From: Symbiodinium natans
Taxonomy: Eukaryota; Sar; Dinophyceae; Suessiales; Symbiodiniaceae
DNA length: 64,000 nucleotides
Assembly (NCBI GenBank): GCA_905221605.1
Contig: CAJNDS010002759.1
Coordinates: 119,926 to 183,925, forward strand
Direction: 5' to 3'
The position numbers were made by a program, and so were the translations under genes. Below the pieces are notes generated by a model. That model had not been told where the DNA came from and did no database searches. It was given only the letters and a program-made list of their open reading frames with translations. The first letter of the stretch is position 1, and each line of letters opens with the position of its first letter. This document shows, in pieces, positions 61,021 to 64,000 of this stretch.

Positions 61021-62289
61021 CAGGGTCTGGCGCTCCTGTGTTATAGGAGTGATGTGAAGGAAGAGTGTGGAGTGGCTAGGCTTGCACTGTGTCTGAACAT
61101 GGAGGCCCCAGCCCCACACTCTGGATGTTCTCTAGACTATTGTGGCCATGCTTTGGGGGGTTCATGGCATAGGGTGACAACTCCCCAGGAAGGCACTCCG
61201 GACTTCGTCCCCACGGCCCACGGCAATGTCAAAGGCAAGCACTGGATAGCAAGCACGTCAACCCTTGCAAAGCCCGTGCTCTTGAGCCCCCCAAGTTTCA
61301 CGCCAACATGGACGCACAAAGCACTCCCCACAGCTTTGCCTGCCCTGCCTGACGAGTTGGACCTTTTGAGGGGTTTTGGACTGGGGGCGTTTCGCAGGGT
61401 CTATGGCCATGCCGGCACGTGTTTGGGTAAAGTTCCCGGGGCTCCCCAAGCCTGAGCTCAGTAGAGGCATGGGGGTTTACACCTCTCCGTGCTTGGACAC
61501 CGCCGCGCGTTACTCAGGCGGGAGGCTCCGAAACCCAATGGTGTAGCTTTGCAGCTGGTTTGTATCTCTCTAGAGCCAAGTCTAGGCCGTAAACCTGTGG
61601 CTTAGTAGTGAGGGCGTGTGGCTGTCCAACTTAAGGATGTTGGAGTTTTAAGGTAAGGTGTCAGGACTCTTCCGGTTGGCTTGGAGGAGGGTACTAGCTA
61701 GGCTGTTCAACGACACATCTCCCATATCCTGCCACCACGCGTGAAGCGTCTAAACGGTTCCGGAGGTCTCCTGGCGATGCGAATCAATCTTCACCTTTCT
61801 TTGAGTGCCAGGGTACATGCCGACATGAAATCAGAACACCCCCCTACAATCCCATATCTCAAGTTGAGCTCTGTGTAACTTTCAAGCTCTTGATCCGATC
61901 CCCTGTCTAAGGGGTCTACGACAAAGATGGTGTGGGCCTGGTCCTGGTGGCTCTGGTGGCCCCTGGCGTCATGTGGAGGGAGCGGAGCCGCCACCTGGCG
62001 CTGGGAATGCCAAGGATTTGTGACATTTTGTGCGGTCCAAACAGGGGTGGCCCTCATTTGAGGCAAGGTAAGAAAGGTTCTTCAGGAGGTGCGCCTTTAG
62101 CTTTAGGGATGCTGCTCATGCCATGTTCTGCTGATTCTGCCTTCTCAGGCGAAGACACGCAAAAGCAGATGCATGGCTTCAATAACTACAGCTGCAAAGA
62201 GTCGAAGCGACCGGGCGCACGTCGTCCTGGGCCTAACGTATCATGTGACAATGTGCAGGTGCAAGTCGGATTGATTCGTGTCGCAACAG

Positions 62290-62467
62290 TCATGTCGCAA
62301 GCTTCCTGCACATTGAAGTGGCGTACAACCAGCTGAGGATCGAGCAGTGGTTTTTCCCACCAGCGCCCAAGGAGGGGACTTATCAGGTTGCAGGCGATGG
62401 CAAATGCGTAGCAATTGGAGCGGCCAAGTTCGAACCTAAGATTGGTCAAGAGTTAAGAGTGTTTTGA
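62290..62467 (+). CDS. Coding-like exon, unrecognised
   Basis: Read from a CAACAG acceptor: HVASFLHIEVAYNQLRIEQW, then FFPPAPKEGTYQVAGDGKCV and AIGAAKFEPKIGQELRVF before TGA. Strong protein-like composition over nearly 60 codons with alternating hydrophobic pattern (beta-rich). The frame has no ATG, so it must be internal or terminal. The TGA may be the true stop or lie in an intron. Confidence 0.5.
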
Positions 62468-62839
62468 ACTAGTGCTGTGTGAAATGGTGCTCTTTGCCCA
62501 ATTGCTTGGGCATACTTATCACGATTTTCAGTTCTGAGAAGCTGGCTGTGAAAGATATGCGGGTGGCAACAACAACTGCTCTAGTTTGAGACTCTGCGGC
62601 ATTACAACGGCGTGCTTGTCTAGGAACTCTTCTGCTTCAAATTGCTGCCTTGTTTGCTGTTTACTTGACCCAGACAGTGTTCAGTACACTGCCGATTTCC
62701 TTTGTTTCGGGGGGCGGGAGGTTTCGCTTGCACCTCTCCAACTTGTCCATTCACGGGGGTGCAAGTAGGCCTCTGGGGATGTCATTTTTCTCACTACTGC
62801 CATTTTTTCCTTCAAACACCTTCCTGCGCAAATTTGTGA

Positions 62840-63170
62840 ATGGAAGCGAAGCTCAAGCCAAACGCCATTATCCAGTGGGATCGGGCCACGGGATATAGAC
62901 TGCACCTCAGCCAGCCTCCGCAGCCCAGCGGAAGTCAACGACTGGGCTTCCGGTGAAAGGTCGAAGGCCAGCATCCAAACGGGACTGAGGCTATCAGCCA
63001 TTGAAGCTATTGTATGGCGGGGCCTCCCCATATGGACTGAAACGATTCTCCCAGCTGGGTCCCAGCTCGGCCAGTTCGGCCTGCGACTGAATTTGCTAAG
63101 CGGGCAAGGCGCAACACTTAAGAAGCCTGAAGCGCAGGAAGGGCAGCGGCAGGGCGGCTGGATCTTCCAT
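62840..63170 (+). CDS. Two coding-like exons, unrecognised
   Basis: About 62840-62950: MEAKLKPNAIIQWDRATGYR, then LHLSQPPQPSGSQRLGFR. About 62963-63170, in another frame after a CGAAG acceptor: ASIQTGLRLSAIEAIVWRGL, then PIWTETILPAGSQLGQFGLR and LNLLSGQGATLKKPEAQEGQ. The second stretch is open for nearly 70 codons with balanced composition. They may belong with the exons at 62290 and 63737. Function unknown. Confidence 0.48.
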
Positions 63171-63736
63171 CGTGGGGCCTGGCAGGCCCGAGCATCTGCT
63201 TTGCCAGCTTGGGGTGCTCTCAGTTGTAAATTCGTTCAGCTCCGGCTGGTGCAAGCTGGGGCCCCCATCGAATCACACCACTTCCCACTTTTGGCCCCAC
63301 TGACCTGCCTGAACTATCAAAACTCTAAGGTGGCCGCGGACTCCGAAAAGCTCCTGGACTGCTGGTGGGTTTGGAGAAGTTTGGAGAAGTCTTGAGGTTT
63401 TGGATGGGGGGTCTGGGTTTCCAATCGCCTTTAAGAACGCTAGGATGAGCTCATTAGGTTTCCGGGTGTGTGTGACGGGAAGGTCGCTTGCCGTTCTGCT
63501 TTTGCAGGGACGTTGCAGGTGTAGAGCTCAGGATTTCGGTCTTGGGCATTTGAAGTTTGGCGTGTTGAGGTACATTAGTAAGGCCGTGCCCGGCAGAAGA
63601 AGGTCCTGTAGTGTTGTAGTTCATGCCAGCACCCAAGCCACGGCTGCAGCAGGCCTAACCCCTGCTGGGCACTGTCCCTACCCATACTGGTAGCCCTTGC
63701 ATTGTGCAGTCCAAGCTTCTGACGCCGTCTCTTCAG

Positions 63737-64000
63737 GATGCCGAGCTAGAACTCTGCACAAACTATGGGCAGACTGCAGTCCTTCATGCCACAAACCCAA
63801 TCCTCTCAAGGCGTCCATCAGCCGACCCTATGGACCTCGCTTTTGCGCCGGACAGTTCCGCACTTTATGATGGGGTGCTCTGGCCATTTGGGTTGGGGGC
63901 CGTGGTGGTTTACAGAAACCGTTCAGGCAAAGACGCATGGCAGAACTTCGGCCAATGCAGAAAGCACCAACCAGCGCAAGCTGCACCAACCAGAAAACCT
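63737..64000 (+). CDS. Exon running off the right edge; possible copia-type integrase fragment
   Basis: After a TCTTCAG acceptor, 88 codons are open to the window end: DAELELCTNYGQTAVLHATN, PILSRRPSADPMDLAFAPDS, then LWPFGLGAVVVYRNRSGKDA. The order HATN..., then PFGxxVxYR, loosely recalls the region after the catalytic Glu in Ty1/copia-type integrases of dinoflagellates. That is an inference from memory and short motifs. An ordinary host exon is equally possible. Incomplete at 3'. Confidence 0.5.

Overview
The window looks like nuclear DNA of a dinoflagellate, possibly a symbiodiniacean or a relative. Recognisable proteins are cut into many very short exons (34 to about 150 nt) separated by introns of 100 to 2000 nt. 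Several introns start with GC or probably GA instead of GT. Short direct repeats lie across exon-intron junctions, CCCTAAA-type telomere motifs are scattered through the sequence, and every recognisable host gene is on the + strand. Most long open frames are artefacts of simple repeats or shadows. The real genes had to be read exon by exon, so most gene boundaries are approximate.

Layout: 0.2-4.6 kb, the C-terminal half of a voltage-gated-type cation channel (S5/pore/S6-like exons followed by two EF-hands). 4.6-13 kb, mainly non-coding with purine, CA-type and AT-type repeats and a few coding-like segments. 13.0-14.2 kb, a 1.2 kb block of almost pure alternating purine-pyrimidine repeat ((CA)n, then (CGCA)n). 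14.5-16.7 kb, a complete four-exon gene for an unrecognised 618-residue multi-spanning membrane protein. 17-18.7 kb, coding-like exons and a C-tract repeat. About 19-25 kb, a glycosyltransferase family 8 gene in about ten small exons. 25-36 kb, mostly unassigned, with an inverted-repeat structure around two telomere-like arrays at 29.9-30.4 kb. About 40.5-45.3 kb (N-terminal exons possibly from 36.9 kb), a Ser/Thr protein kinase with all catalytic motifs, spread over about fourteen exons. 45.4-47.0 kb, an AT-rich island. 47.6-64 kb, coding-like exons of unassigned + strand genes, including a C2-like start at 48.1 kb and an exon running off the right edge.

The most unusual part is the AT-rich island just downstream of the kinase stop codon. 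On the - strand it carries an interrupted retroviral-type (rve, DDE) integrase of the kind found in Polinton-like viruses and Mavericks, preceded by a small basic lysine-rich ORF. A divergent + strand ORF of unknown family lies beside them. Its composition, its opposite orientation and its continuous (apparently intronless) frames set it apart from the host genes. I read it as the remnant of an endogenous Polinton-like virus or transposon. The frame breaks lie in or near short homopolymer or simple runs, so some may be assembly errors and not decay.

The genes do not form an operon or an obvious pathway. The channel, the kinase and a possible C2 protein would fit membrane and calcium signalling, but that is only a loose thematic link.
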